64,000 nucleotides of DNA from Edolisoma coerulescens. Taxonomy: Eukaryota; Chordata; Aves; Passeriformes; Campephagidae. The notes beneath the pieces were generated by a model that saw only the letters and a list, made by a program, of their open reading frames with translations, was not told the DNA's origin and searched no databases. Shown piece by piece: positions 26,691-39,000 of this stretch; within the stretch, counting starts at the first letter, position 1, and every line of letters begins with the position of its first letter. A program made the translations under genes and the position numbers. The stretch lies in contig VWZW01001657.1 of assembly GCA_013397115.1 (NCBI GenBank), forward strand, positions 1,763,413 to 1,827,412, written 5' to 3'.

Positions 26691-29600
26691 CTTTATCTTG
26701 ACTTTATAGAAAGATTTATCATTGGAAAATTGTATGATTCAGATAAGATGAAAAAAACTAAAAGGAGTCAAATGCTGGAAGAGGAGGGCCAAGAACTTGC
26801 TCGTGAGTTGGCAGGCTGCCGAAAGCACCTCTGTTGGGGAATATGCAACTTTAATCTTTATTATGGAATGATCACAAATGGACTGTTTCAGAATACCATC
26901 TGTTCTCGCTGAAGCATTGGATCAGCAGGCTGCCTGCTTCATTCTGTCCTTCACCTTATATCTGGGTTTTCAGCAAAGCTCCCATTTTGGAAAGGGAGGG
27001 TTTTTGAAAAGAATCCTTTTGGAAAGACTGGCATAGTATCTAATTTAAATTTAATTTATTTTTATTTTTATTTTTGCAGTGTCTCTATTTTGACTTTCCA
27101 CATATCTCTGAGGTAGGCTCCAAATAGAGTACTCATAGAAAGAAAGCACTTACTTCTGATTTCTATTTTCCCTTTGTGAAAAACTAAGTGTTTTTACCAG
27201 CTGTAGTATCCAAACAAGCTCTTATCAGTCTAACATTCCTCTCAGCACTCATTCCAGAATATCATACCAGTTAAATGTCTGTATCTCTGCATCTACAGGG
27301 CATGTTTATGAGCAGATCTGAATTTACTACTTATTCCAAATGTTAATATCTAAAACGTGGTAAATAAATTACTGTTACAAATGGTATGTAAAGGGACTTA
27401 ATTCAGCACTAGCCATCCCTGTGTAGAGGGCACTCTGCTGCACAGCTGGCTAAGCCACTGCAAAGCCATTAGCCCATCAGCAATTAATCACTGATCCTGT
27501 TCCACATCTGGCTAGAGATGCAATATTGCAACTGAACGTGCTCCTGGGCTTTGAGCACTCCCAGGAGGGGGCAAACAGAGGAAAAAGGAACAAACCTTTT
27601 TGACTGAAATAAAGATTCAGAAAATCTTTGAAGGATTAAAAAATGGGAGAAAGGAGAAACGATTTATCAGGAAACTGAAATGTAACAAAGACACTTAAGA
27701 AATGAAGAGGATGTGAAGTTTAGCACAGCGTGGCTAAGGTGTCATTTTCTCCTCTGAACACACCCAGGGGGTGTAAGGTGTGTGGGTACTGTGACAAAGC
27801 CTGACCAGAGGGGGGATGTGACTGTCTGTAAGGTCCAAACTCAATAAAGAGAGAGAGAGGCCTCTTGAATTCAGTCTTTGGATAAACATAGTTTAACTGC
27901 ATGTCTTGCAAGTCCTAGCCAGCAGCTCTTTCAAAGATTTAGAGTTTCAAATTTTATAAATAATAACTTTATCTCAGTCTGCAGTAAGGGTGGTTTACCA
28001 GTAGAAGCAAAACAACAGAAAATGAGACATGCTACTGCTGTGTAAGTAGCAACCCTTAAGCACTGGATACCCAAACACTTCTAAAGCATATTCAAGGAAA
28101 CTCAGCATTACCAAAGTATTCACAGAGCAATGGGATGCTCTCCCCATTTAACTCCACAAGCTACAATGCAGAGCGCAATGCTGGGGATTTGGGAGGAAGC
28201 ACTTTCTGAAAATAACTGCTAAATTACCACCCTAGATGCAGGAAGTTGTTAGAAAAAGGGCTGAAGCCACAGCAGGTTTGTGAGAAGCCTGGTGATGTCC
28301 AGCACACGTTCCATTTTCACCCCTTTCACTGCACTTTATGCAGCTGGAAAACATCCCCGTGGTGTTGAGGTCTAGTCCTGCCAACTTTGATCCACATGTA
28401 CATGAAGAAAGCTATTGCTCTGGAGAATGATACCAATTAATCTGTCATCTAATAAATCCTCTTACCTCGTTTAAGAAACTAGATCTGGCTGTGCAAACTG
28501 ACAGGCAGTTTTCTGAGAAACTTTTGTATTGGGGGGAGGAGAAGAAAAAATAACCTAAAAAATAAGCATTTGGGGCATCAAGGTATTTTTGCATGTAATT
28601 TTCAATGTCTGACAAATGAGCAAAACAAAATTATTAGTTACTTCTGAAAATCTTAGCTAAGTTCTCATATCCTGCTGGGGCCTTCCTGGCACACACAGGA
28701 AGCATGGTCAAATGGGGGGAAGTTTTCTTTAAAAATTGTAGTGCCTGTAAAAAATACAAACTCAGTTTTTCTCCCTCCAAAATGAATGTGTTTTCTTTAT
28801 TTTTTCTTTTAGTAGAATAAGCCTTGTATTTTGCCATGAAAAAAAATTGTGACAGTTTAACATAAAATATGTACTTCATAAAAATTGATGTGTGAAGATT
28901 CTCTGTTATGTTTCCATTTTTGAAATTTTATTGAATATTCAAGGATTGCTAGTCTATCAACAGGCAGAAAAAACGACATTTTTACTGTTTTGTAATGATG
29001 AAAAAATTACTTTTTTCTGTTCCCTCTCCCTTTCATTTCATGAATGGATTATTGACCTGGCTGATAAGCAAAATTACAGCCTTCCTTCACATTTCTTAAA
29101 TGCAAAAATCTTTAGAAAGATCATTCTCTACAGAATCACCTTTTTTTTACTCTTTTTTTTTTCCCTTGGTATGTCACCATCCAGAGTTCACCTGTGTTAC
29201 AACAAAATATTATTGTCAAATACATACCTACTGCTGAGTGCAGTCAACATCTTCTGACAACATTTCTACCATTTTCTCTAACTCAGATTGGAGTATTCAT
29301 TAAGACAAACTTTGGAAGAAATTAAAAGTGTGCTAACGAAATCCTAATTTGCCAAGGTGAAAAGAAGTGACTGTAGTCTCCTACTAATGTGATTACGAAG
29401 GATCATGTTCTATGTATGTTTTTTCCCCAAAGAGAACTTTTAAGCAGAGTCTTGTTTAAAGCTGGGAATATTTCTTGTCTGAAGCTGTCCTTGTGCAATG
29501 CACACAATGACAAAGAGAAGGCAGCCTGGGAGAGAGGTGAAAGTATTAAGCACAGGGAGTGAAAAAAATTTCAATAAATTTAAATAAAATAAAAAAGGTT

Positions 29601-29770
29601 TAATTTATAATACACATTAAAGGATGCAAATCAAGCAATAACTCAGATCCAACCAATTATTTTGTTTTTAAATTAAAAGGAACATGTAAGTCATGTTTCT
29701 CATTAGTCCACCACTTCGAGTTCATCTTAATTTAGTACATGGACTGCAAGATTAGAGAAAAAAATCTTGT
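26691..29770. other. gene-free sequence with low-complexity patches
   Basis: No gene recognised. A TTTTTA-type tract lies at 27041-27076, and T-rich runs occur near 29140-29165. Short open frames near 27720, 28634 and 28892 are AT-driven and lack domains. Confidence 0.55.
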
Positions 29771-29774
29771 CTTT

Positions 29775-29862
29775 ACTGGTGTAAATGGCCACGTTTCTGT
29801 GGCTTTAGTCAGTCAGGGTTATGCCTCACTTCAGTGATTTACATAACATCAGACTGAATTTT
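29775..29862. repeat. hairpin-like ancient repeat remnant, second copy
   Basis: TGGTGTAAAT at 29777-29786 and TGATTTACAT at about 29835-29844 form imperfect complementary arms around a central segment. This is the same arrangement as at 22451-22512 but with a longer middle. The shared GTGTAAAT / GATTTACA arms suggest a common, old dispersed element. Divergence is high and the family is not identified. Confidence 0.3.
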
Positions 29863-29924
29863 TTCCCTTCATTGCCACAGCAATTCACCTGTTAGAGGCT
29901 CTGCAGTCTCAGGGAAGGCAGCTA

Positions 29925-30510
29925 CTCCAACATCCGCTCGGTGCCGAGGAGCTCAGGGACGGCGCTTCCCTTGTGGAACGCCCGTCAGCCGGCCCTCGGC
30001 GCCGTGCTTCGTGCCAGCACAGACGGGCAGGGGCTGTGCCAGGGCTGCGGCAGCGGGGTGTGGGCATTGCCCCGCCGGGCACCCGCTCCGAGCCGCCCCG
30101 GGCACCGACCCCAGCGGCGCTCCTACAAAACCTCCTGCGTTAAAGCATCCTTTGGTAACGCGTCAGCCACAGACTCGCCCCTGTGGCTCCAACACCGGAC
30201 GGAGTGGCATCACTCTGCCTCCTTTAATGGGTGAAATTACCGTAAAGCAGCTGAGCGAATTGAGAATATTATATGAATTAAACCAAGGATAATTCCATAG
30301 AAAATCTCATGAGATTATCAGATTTGAGGCAAACGGTAAACGAGAGCCCAGCTGCTGTGAAGGCAGTCCCTCCCCTCGGCCAGCATCCCGCGCGGGCAGT
30401 GCCACCCTGCAGCGAGGGAGCCCGAGCTGGGCGCCACGAAATGGAACCTGCAGCAGTTGGCAGTGCTGATAAGGTCACGCTTTTAGAGACCGTGGTGAGA
30501 GTAAAAGCCA
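29925..30510. promoter_or_regulatory. bipartite CpG-dense region (CpG-island-like)
   Basis: By direct count about 30 CpG dinucleotides fall in 29935-30200, and roughly a dozen more in 30325-30495, in a window where CpG is otherwise rare. Between the two halves, about 30210-30320, is an AT-rich, conserved-looking core with a perfect 14-bp palindrome. In vertebrates such islands mark promoters or, in gene deserts, orphan islands with enhancer or noncoding-RNA promoter activity. No TATA box, start codon context or splice-supported exon lets me assign a gene or direction. Open frames of 66-97 codons in this interval are explained by the GC content. It could instead be a GC-rich first exon. Confidence 0.5.
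30303..30316. repeat. perfect 14-bp palindrome
   Basis: AATCTCATGAGATT reads the same on both strands and lies in the AT-rich core of the CpG-dense region. It could be a site for a dimeric DNA-binding protein. No known factor is assigned. Confidence 0.5.
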
Positions 30511-30749
30511 GCTACTAACAAACATGATATGGAGTGAACTAGGATAAGAAGCCAAGTGATGATTTAAACAATAGGTTTTCTAATACAATGTCATGCAAGT
30601 GCCCTAGAACACAGAAAGGAATCCGCTTTGTGTGCAGAAAGAGCCAAAGTCCAACGCCTTTGCTGTAAGAGGCAGCATTTATGTCTACACTTAGGAAAAG
30701 AACATTATTGCATTTGACAATGTTTTTTTAAGGCTTGCTATTATTAAAA

Positions 30750-31135
30750 AGGAAAAATGAATAAAAGAAAGCTTTCTGAAATTAGATGATACTAGATTAT
30801 TTTTTTATCTAGATTAGCTCCCTTATCCCTTCATGGCACAGCTGCACAAATGCTTGTGGTGGCAGCAAGCAAGAGGCTGAAATGAATGGCCAGCTTGGAA
30901 AACACCGGAGAGGGCAGACACTATTTTTTTTTCCATAGCAATGCTGAATGTGTGACCTAAGTTATCTTGCTATTGAAAACATCAAGTCTTTTTATTCTGG
31001 TGCAACATATCTGAAATCAGCCAGAGGTAATGCTGACTATCCTTGAATTCATCCTGTATAACGCTTATGGAAGCTTAATTAAATTGTTTACTGTGCACGT
31101 GCTCATTACAACTTACTGTGCTCTGTATCTAAAAA
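30750..31135. promoter_or_regulatory. candidate conserved noncoding element next to the CpG-dense region
   Basis: A long, non-repetitive block contains E-box CAGCTG at 30839-30844, TTAATTAA at 31075-31082 and the palindromic E-box CACGTG at 31096-31101. Its position 250 bases beyond the only CpG-dense interval makes a promoter-plus-enhancer arrangement possible. There is no coding frame. This is one of the stronger-looking candidates in the window, but conservation has not been tested. Confidence 0.35.
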
Positions 31136-34100
31136 ACAAAAAGTAATTTTCCTTTGGACCACATTTCATCAGCTGTACAGGTGATCTTTAGAGTAAAGGA
31201 ATTGTTGGCAGATTACTGACTATGGTTTTCTAAGTCAGTTGTATAATTGAGAACTCCAGGAACTTCAGTGCCTTTAAATTAATCCCATGGGTTACTACTG
31301 TACATGCACAATCCCTTCTCTCTGATTTATGCTTCTGAACCTCCATCCCGTAAGAGGAGGATGCTTTTCAACACCATAAAATACCATGCACTGCCATAAT
31401 ATCAAATCCAAATCCAAAATTTGTAAAATATGTTTCATTAAAAATTATTCAAACCCTTCCTTAGTCCACTTAATCATTGCATTGTTCATCTCAAAGGATG
31501 AATACAACTTCCCAGCTTATACTAGGCTGGAAATAATACTGGACAAGCTTGTAAGGAGTTAGCTTGGTAGTACACTTCCTTCTTCCATCAGCAATATTAA
31601 TAAGGAAAAAAAAAATCCTGCAATGCTGGCCTCTATTTACATCTCAGGCCTTTTTCTTACCTGTGGTGTTGGAAAAAACTGGAGAATTCATGATGAGTGA
31701 GTGTGAGTTGGAATTAAGAAGTGAAACAAAACCAGATAATTAGTTATTATTTTTATTACATGTCTCCATGGCAAACCTAAGCAACACAAAATAAATAGAA
31801 ATATGACTCTAAGCAATGCAATGGGTCAGGAATTCCCAGAAATGTCTTATGTCCCAGTATACTCCCTTGCTTATGGATCCTTCAATTCTGCAGGTCAAAG
31901 ATTCCCAGGTCCCTGTAAATTGCACTTATTCTAAGTAATGCACATTGCTCAGTGACTACACAGGTACATTTTTGCCTGCACTCCTTGCTCTAGCTGCTGC
32001 TGACTGCCTCACCCCATAGCCTGGCAACAGAGGCAAACAACTCTGTAAAACTTGCAGTTTGCCCAAACATGTCTGCAGGTGACCCACAAATGTCTGCTTC
32101 CCAAAAACACTTAGCAGAACATTCCTTGATCAACAAATAATTACTATGCCATTTTTAAAAGGACTGTAAACTTGTAAAATAGAAGGAAAAGTGCTGAATT
32201 TTCCCTTCTTTCCTGATGATTTGCAGGGAGCCCAGAACAGAGTACTGAGTGCTGAACACAAAACCTTCTGGATGATGCTGGAATTGCTTTCTGCACATGA
32301 ACTCTGGTCTCTGTCACGGGAATATCAATGGCAAGACAAATTGTTCTAACCAGCAGAAATAATGTAAGCTTTAATCAACACTGCTGAAGGACAGTTAGAG
32401 GCTTTGCTTATCCTCTACATAGTTTCAGGCAGTTTGGAAACAAGTGCTTAATAATAAAGAATTCATTTCTTTAAAACTGTCATGCAAGAGAGATTCCCAG
32501 AGTCTTATTACTTGAACTTACAGGCAGCAGTATTGCTGAGGTGAAATACTTTACTCAGCACCATGGAGTTACAGATAAGGACAGATGCTGAAAACTCATC
32601 AAGGGAAGCTTTGCCTACCATGTTTTGAATCACATAAAATACCTGCTGCTGCAAAAGAGCTCTCAAGACATCTCAACTTGTCTGCTTTGCTTACCCACTG
32701 ACACAGCAGATCCTCCTGGTTTCCATCAGGACTGGACAGTGTCTCCTGCCACTAGACAGCAGTGGCTCTGGTTGATTATAAATGAATGGTGCTGATGGGC
32801 TCTGAAAGAAGTTTCATTAATCCTGTCCATACCAGAGGAAAGTTTAATTCTTTTTGAAAAGTGTTTTCTAACATAGCTGAACTGTGTTAGCAAAACAAAT
32901 TAGCTTGTCCTGGGCACTCCACTAACTGCTTTCAGGGGCATATTCTCTTCCCACTGAAGTAAAAAACAGAGCTCTATTGCATTCCAGGGAACAAGGTTTA
33001 ACTCTAAGTGTTTCTGACAGTGTTGTCAAGGAGAGGCATCCAAGAAATCCTTCTCTCCACAATGCCTACCCTGACACCTAAAGAGCCAACACACCTCTGG
33101 ATGTGTTCGCTGGGCAGCTGCCAGCGCATCACAAGTGCATAAACTCAGTCTCAAACTTAATTTGTAGCATAAATCAAGATCATTTGTACACAACAACAGC
33201 AGCAAAGTAGAAATTCAAACATCAGAGTAGAGGTGGCTTTGTATTTCTGTCACTGAAGCTGGAGTTTACAGATGGTGAGAAATAAGGGAATTTTGTGAGC
33301 AAAAGGTTTTGAACCATATTAAGTAATTAGGCAGTCAGCTTATTCCTTACATTTCCTTGCCACAATAGTCCTATTTCCAGTGCAGGTGTCACTGGAATGT
33401 CCCTAGAATGACCCCAAAGGGTCAGAGGAATGATCATAGGACAATTCTCAATAAGTCTTTTTCTTTCAAACTGACCATTAATTTGAGTGCAGTGACATTC
33501 CAGAATCATTGATTATTGTCTACCTGATTTTCAGTGATATATGTCTATAAGGAATATATAATTCAGGGATACATATAATATATAATATTTTATATATATA
33601 TAATATTGTTTACTCTTTAAATAGTAAATACACTTTAAAAATAGGGCTTTTAAATAAAATACACAAGTATTTTAGTTGACATATAATAATTAACTTTAGA
33701 TATAACCAATGAAATAAAATAGTATTGACAAGATAGTATTTACAGGTTATGTACATAATAGTGACAATCTCAATTCAGAACTGCTTGTTTATTGACCCTG
33801 CAGAACCTCTGCTGGAGAAGGAAATCTACCTCACAATGGACTTAAGGAGGATGGTGATAATTTAGAAAGATACATTTAGTTTTTCAACCCTTTTCTATTC
33901 CAAAACTTAGAAAGAGAAACTCTGCAAGCAAAAAAGCATTTGTGCTATCATCCCTGTGATGGGAGACTCTATTTCATCTTCACCTTGATAAGACTGAGAG
34001 ATATTTGTGAGCAATTCCATTTTCCATAATTCAAGAAACACTTCTTTTTTTTTTTCCCCCAAGACCTGTTTTGTTTCAAGTACAACGGCAAAGTACTGGT

Positions 34101-35159
34101 GTCAAGGATTTACACAGTGTATTCAACTAACACAACGAGCAGCTAGCAAAAGATGGGGGTCCTGTTTTGTGTGTGCACCTGTCAAAGGACACTTACCCAT
34201 TGCAAGGTGAAGTTCTTTCAAATGCAAACATCGTATTTACTGAAGCACAGAACAAACACATGTGAAGCAGGATGCTGGTCTGTCTGGGATGATTCAGAAA
34301 ATGGATTTCCTTGACTGGCCATGAACAATAGATGTTTCTGGTAAGCATCCACAAAATCATCGAAAGGCACAAATCCATAGAGAATTCTGTAACTGACAAA
34401 AGGCTAACACAGATTCTAGACTCCAAAAATAAAAAAAAAAACAAACAAATCTCCTAATTCCTTTGGCAGGGCTAGGATTTCAGCCTAAAGACTGATTCGA
34501 AGATTGCCTCTATTCAGTGAGACGAAAGGTTACGTGAGGAGAAAAAAAAAAAGATGAAAAGAAAGAATGGGACACCACCTAAAAACTTTAAGGCCATCTG
34601 TGATTTCACAGTAGCATGAAGAGGAATGCAAATATTCTTCCTGAGAAAACAATAGACAGTTAAATCACAACTCAAAGCCTTGTAAGTTATTGCTATTTTA
34701 GCTTGAACTCTTTGTGCAGGGCGGTGAAAGAAAAACTCAGGTAACTCATTCTCTTCATGTTGTGTATTCACATTTTCCTAATCAGGGCAGAACTCAAACA
34801 TGAGGTTCCCAATATTGTGAAAAGGGGAGTTTTTTCACAGTAAAAAAGGCATAGTTAACAGAAAGCAGGAACTGTCATTACACAATCTTAGCTGGTAGGT
34901 TTTCCAATCCAAGTTTTGGAAATAAAAGACATAATGATTTTTTTTCAGAACCTTGACCATAAGTAACTTCAGAATATTTATAAATCAACTGTCTGTGGAG
35001 AACATGGCTTAAAACAAAGCTTTTGGAAAAGCATTGATCTGTTCTACTTGAAAGGGTAACAGAAAACAGAAAGAATAGAAAACAGCTTTAATGACTGGTT
35101 CAGAACTAGGAGGGTCCCAATGAATAAGGGATATTTATGAATGTATGTACACAATACAA
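31136..35159. other. gene-free sequence with AT microsatellite
   Basis: No gene recognised. A TA-rich simple tract lies at about 33570-33607 (ATATATATA runs broken by ATTT). Segments near 31950-32300 and 32640-33130 are more GC-balanced and could hide old repeats that I cannot identify. Short open frames near 34007-34771 show no domains. Confidence 0.5.
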
Positions 35160-35192
35160 ATAAACCCAGACATATATATGGAACTTGTATAT

Positions 35193-35228
35193 AATTACAT
35201 AAGTATATATAATTACATAAGTATATAT
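35193..35228. repeat. tandem duplication of an 18-base unit
   Basis: AATTACATAAGTATATAT occurs twice head to tail without mismatch at 35193-35210 and 35211-35228, within a wider TA-rich patch (about 35165-35230). It is a small, probably recent, slippage product. Confidence 0.75.
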
Positions 35229-35235
35229 ACTCCTA

Positions 35236-35864
35236 GAGGAGCCACCCCTGACTCTTTCTGTAATGATACTCAGTTCTCTCACACTGGTTGCACCAGTATT
35301 ACAAAACATTCAGAATTCATGCTAGGACAAAAAAATAGGGTTTAAAAATGAAAGTTCCTATGAAGTCATTTGGACAAAACCTTATAACAATATGACATTT
35401 TTATACAGCAGTGGGCAACAAAATCTAGACTGACTGACACCACTCAAGGGAACTGGACCAAATTTTACTATATTTGGTAAATGCTGAACTTCAGTGCAGA
35501 GTTACCCATTCATTTTGGTTAGACAATATCATTAAAAAGTAAAATAACACAGTTGAAACCCTTTGAGAATACTGCATGCATTTAAATGCAAAATAAAAAT
35601 GCATGTACTACTCCATTCAGATTCACAGGAGTGACAAATTGTCCTAATAAATCAGTATTTCGATTCAAAATATGTAAAGCTGTACCTATGATAAGGAAAT
35701 AGGTATTTTTTAGCTGTGAGAAATGTCCAGCTACATGTCTAGCTTCAGTAAACTTTTAACACACTTCTGCATCTCAATGAGGAATATAGATTACCAGATT
35801 TTCATTTGCCAGTTTACTGCAAAGCAGACATATGATTCAATCTTTAGAAGGTGGCTCACTTTAA
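35236..35864. other. gene-free sequence
   Basis: Unique AT-rich sequence with no recognised feature. Confidence 0.55.
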
Positions 35865-36015
35865 AATCTAATCTCACATTCATATAGCAACTCCTAATGA
35901 GCCCTCTAGGAGTAAACAAATTAGTCTCCAGGATGTATTATGCATTAATTAATCAGACTAATAGTATTATGAAATGTGTAATAAATGAAAATTAGTTCCA
36001 AGTATAGTACTTGCA
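35865..36015. promoter_or_regulatory. candidate conserved noncoding element, homeodomain/forkhead motifs
   Basis: Closely spaced motifs are visible: GTAAACAAA (forkhead type) at 35912-35920 running into AATTAG, and ATTAATTAATC at 35944-35954 followed by CAGACTAAT. CTCCTA at 35891-35896 is complementary to TAGGAG at 35907-35912. The density of ATTA cores is high even allowing for the AT-rich background. Enhancer function is inference. Confidence 0.33.
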
Positions 36016-39000
36016 TTGAAGAATGAACATAGAAGAATTACAACATAATAAAAGTTTTCTCAAATTTCTACCAGTGTCACCTAAATCAACTATACTTCAT
36101 TAATGACATATTTCTTGCCCATTTAAACTGCATGTTTTGGTGAGACAAATTACAATATTGCATGCTATTTTATTTTTGACTGCCATGGTAAATTCATTTT
36201 TTGAAAAATCACTGTTGGTAATCACGGTGAGATATCTAACCTTGCACTGACCCAACTATAACAGCTCACATGCAGCATATAAAGTCACTTCAGTGCAGGA
36301 GGGTGGAAAGGGAGTACCACTTACTGCAGTTCTTACACAGAAGAGCTAATTTGGCCCTGAGCAAAAAATGTGAAAGTGCACTTATTCCTAAACAAAATGT
36401 ACACAGCACTGAAGGACCTGGAGTTTCTAATAGAAACAGGGAGCTGGGGAAGTCTGGGCACTTAATAGAGAGATGCACTGTATTTGTTCCTCTGTTTTCC
36501 CCCTTGAATGTGAATGATCTAACTTTTTAAAAGATATTGGAAGAGATCCCACAGGAGAGATGAGATCATTAAACAGATATATTGCATACACTTGCAACTA
36601 TTTCCTATTTCCATTGAAGTGCTGCCACCATCCCTTCCTCAGGATGATGCTAATGCCTGACCCCCGAGCCTGTAAGGGCCACGCCGTGTCAGGCTGTATC
36701 CAAGTGCAATCCATACTCGGCTGAGCACGGCACCCGGACCACACAGAGCAGTGTACAGGGACATACAGCAGTTTTACTAATGGGAACATGTTGGGGGAAA
36801 AGCCAGGAGGCAGTAAACCCTGCGTACTAAAACAGACAGGCACACTATGTGAATGCTGCACTAAATAAACAGGCTTATGTGCCAGACGGAATCTCACTCG
36901 AATGAATGTGGTGGAAAACCCAGGGTAGAGGCAATGTGAATCTCTAAGACAACAGGCATCACTATAGGCATCGGGTAACTATTTTAAATTGTGATCAGTC
37001 CCTTTTGCAACACTTCTGCTGGTTTCAGTTTTAACCACCTCTTAAGAATCTCGTTAACCAGCATTTCCTTTCTTTCATGGCATGAGCTAATGCCAGTAGG
37101 AGACTGGATCAAGGGAAATAAATGCTCCAATCACTGATTTTGTCCAGAACTCTCTACATGTAAGCCCACTTAACTACCCACCCACCCCAGACTTCTCATT
37201 TCAATAGAACTTGCTCATAGCTATGCCTAAATCTGGCTTACCATTACAAATCAAAAAATAAATGAATAAAAGGCCAGCTCCTGTTCTAAGCTACTTCAAA
37301 ATTATCGCTGACTGCAGAAAGGGATAATTTAAAGTAAAACCCTTAGCTGTGGTTTTGTCTTCAGAATAACTTGTGAGTAATACACAGACTGGCTTTCTTA
37401 CCTCAGCCTCCTGAGGTGCTTTCAATATCAAGCTCAGTCAGTATTTTCCCTGCAGGTAGCAGAACTCCAGCTGAATTCAGGTTGCCTACAACTATCACAT
37501 CTGTTCATAGCATAGTGTAATAAGCCTTTAGGAAAGATGTGTTTGTCCAGCTACAGTCTTTCCTAAGGATAGGAGAGATGTGCAAACCAGTCAGAATCCC
37601 AGGATCTTTCCGTATGTGCTATATTTTCTCACATACACAACTAAATCGGTTTTTCCCCAGGATTTTCTTCCAGACTTAGTTCCCAGCAGTATTCCAGCAT
37701 TAAAAACAACTGAAATGAACCACATTGCCACCTTGACAGAGCAGAGGTGAGACACCACTGTCCTTCCCCATTTTCCCCCTGCATACCATCACACAACCAC
37801 AGTGGGATACAGGAGGAGCATCACGTGTTCTCTTTCAAGAAAGAAATGTGGCCTCTAAGTTGCTACAGCTGCCAGTATGCGTGGGCAGTATTCAGCAACA
37901 AGATTGAACACAATTTTTTTTTTTTTCTTTTGAGCCAGAGCTCAACCCAAAGTTCTGGAAACAGCTTTAGTATTCCAGTGTTGCATAGTCAACATATAAG
38001 CTTAAGTTAAGGTGTAGGGAACAAAACCCTATTAACTTAAATTGTATCTCCTATTGACTTTGGAGGGATGTACATCTGTGGAAGAGAGAACTCTTAGTAC
38101 AGACTGAAAGAAGCAGAATAACTCTGGCATTAAATCATCCTTTTATTTTAAGAAAAGGTTAATTTGTAAAACAAATTGAGCTTCATTAGGGACTAATTGA
38201 CTGGAAAATTTTCTTTTAAAATGTCTTCTAATTATACAGGTGAAAAAAAATCTTTTCAAAGCACTTTTATAATTAAAAATCATTCTTGATAAATTTCTTT
38301 TAACATTTATTCAAGAAAGAAACAGTACAGGAAGGTTTAGCCAAGAGATAAGCATCACAGTCCACACCAGTGCAACAAATACAACAGGATAAATATATCA
38401 GAAAGACAATGTCTGTGGTTGCTGGGAACAATCTAGAAAGAAATCCGTAAGCAAGTTCGAACCATCAAAGGAAAACATGAGATTTTCTGCTGGCGTGATT
38501 CAGCAGAGACTGAGTTCTCTTTTCACAACTGTAAAATGAACACCAAAGACAAGAAGACTTATCTCACTAGGAAATATCCTCCCCCAAAAGGTGTGTTAGA
38601 CTTCTCCTCTTCACCATGTTGCTTGAAATACAACGGCAGGTGTCATTCACGAGAATAATTATTTTTGTCTTTTTCTTTATCCCTGCCATAGTAGTGTGAA
38701 GAACACCTTTGGATAAACACAGAGAAAACTTTCTAGTGTAATTTTAGGGTAAGAAAATTGTGTTTTTAAGTAAAATTACATATTGCTTTGCTTATTTTAT
38801 TTCTTTAACTTTTGCATATGTCACAAACATTTGGGGGGGGTTGGATACTGTGAGAACTGTTTTCTTTGAACTTGACTTGAAGCTACCTCAAGTCAAGGGT
38901 GATTCCAAAATGGTTAGGGAAGAATGAGGTGTTCCCAACATCACGGGGCACAGATCTACAAACTGAGTACCAGGACACCCCAACATCCAGGTTCTGAGTT

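Noticed and set aside
29941..30292. Possible GC-rich first exon (open frames of 93 and 97 codons)
   Set aside because: Both frames are explained by high GC content, with no recognisable protein and no donor site that stands out. Kept as a CpG-dense region instead.
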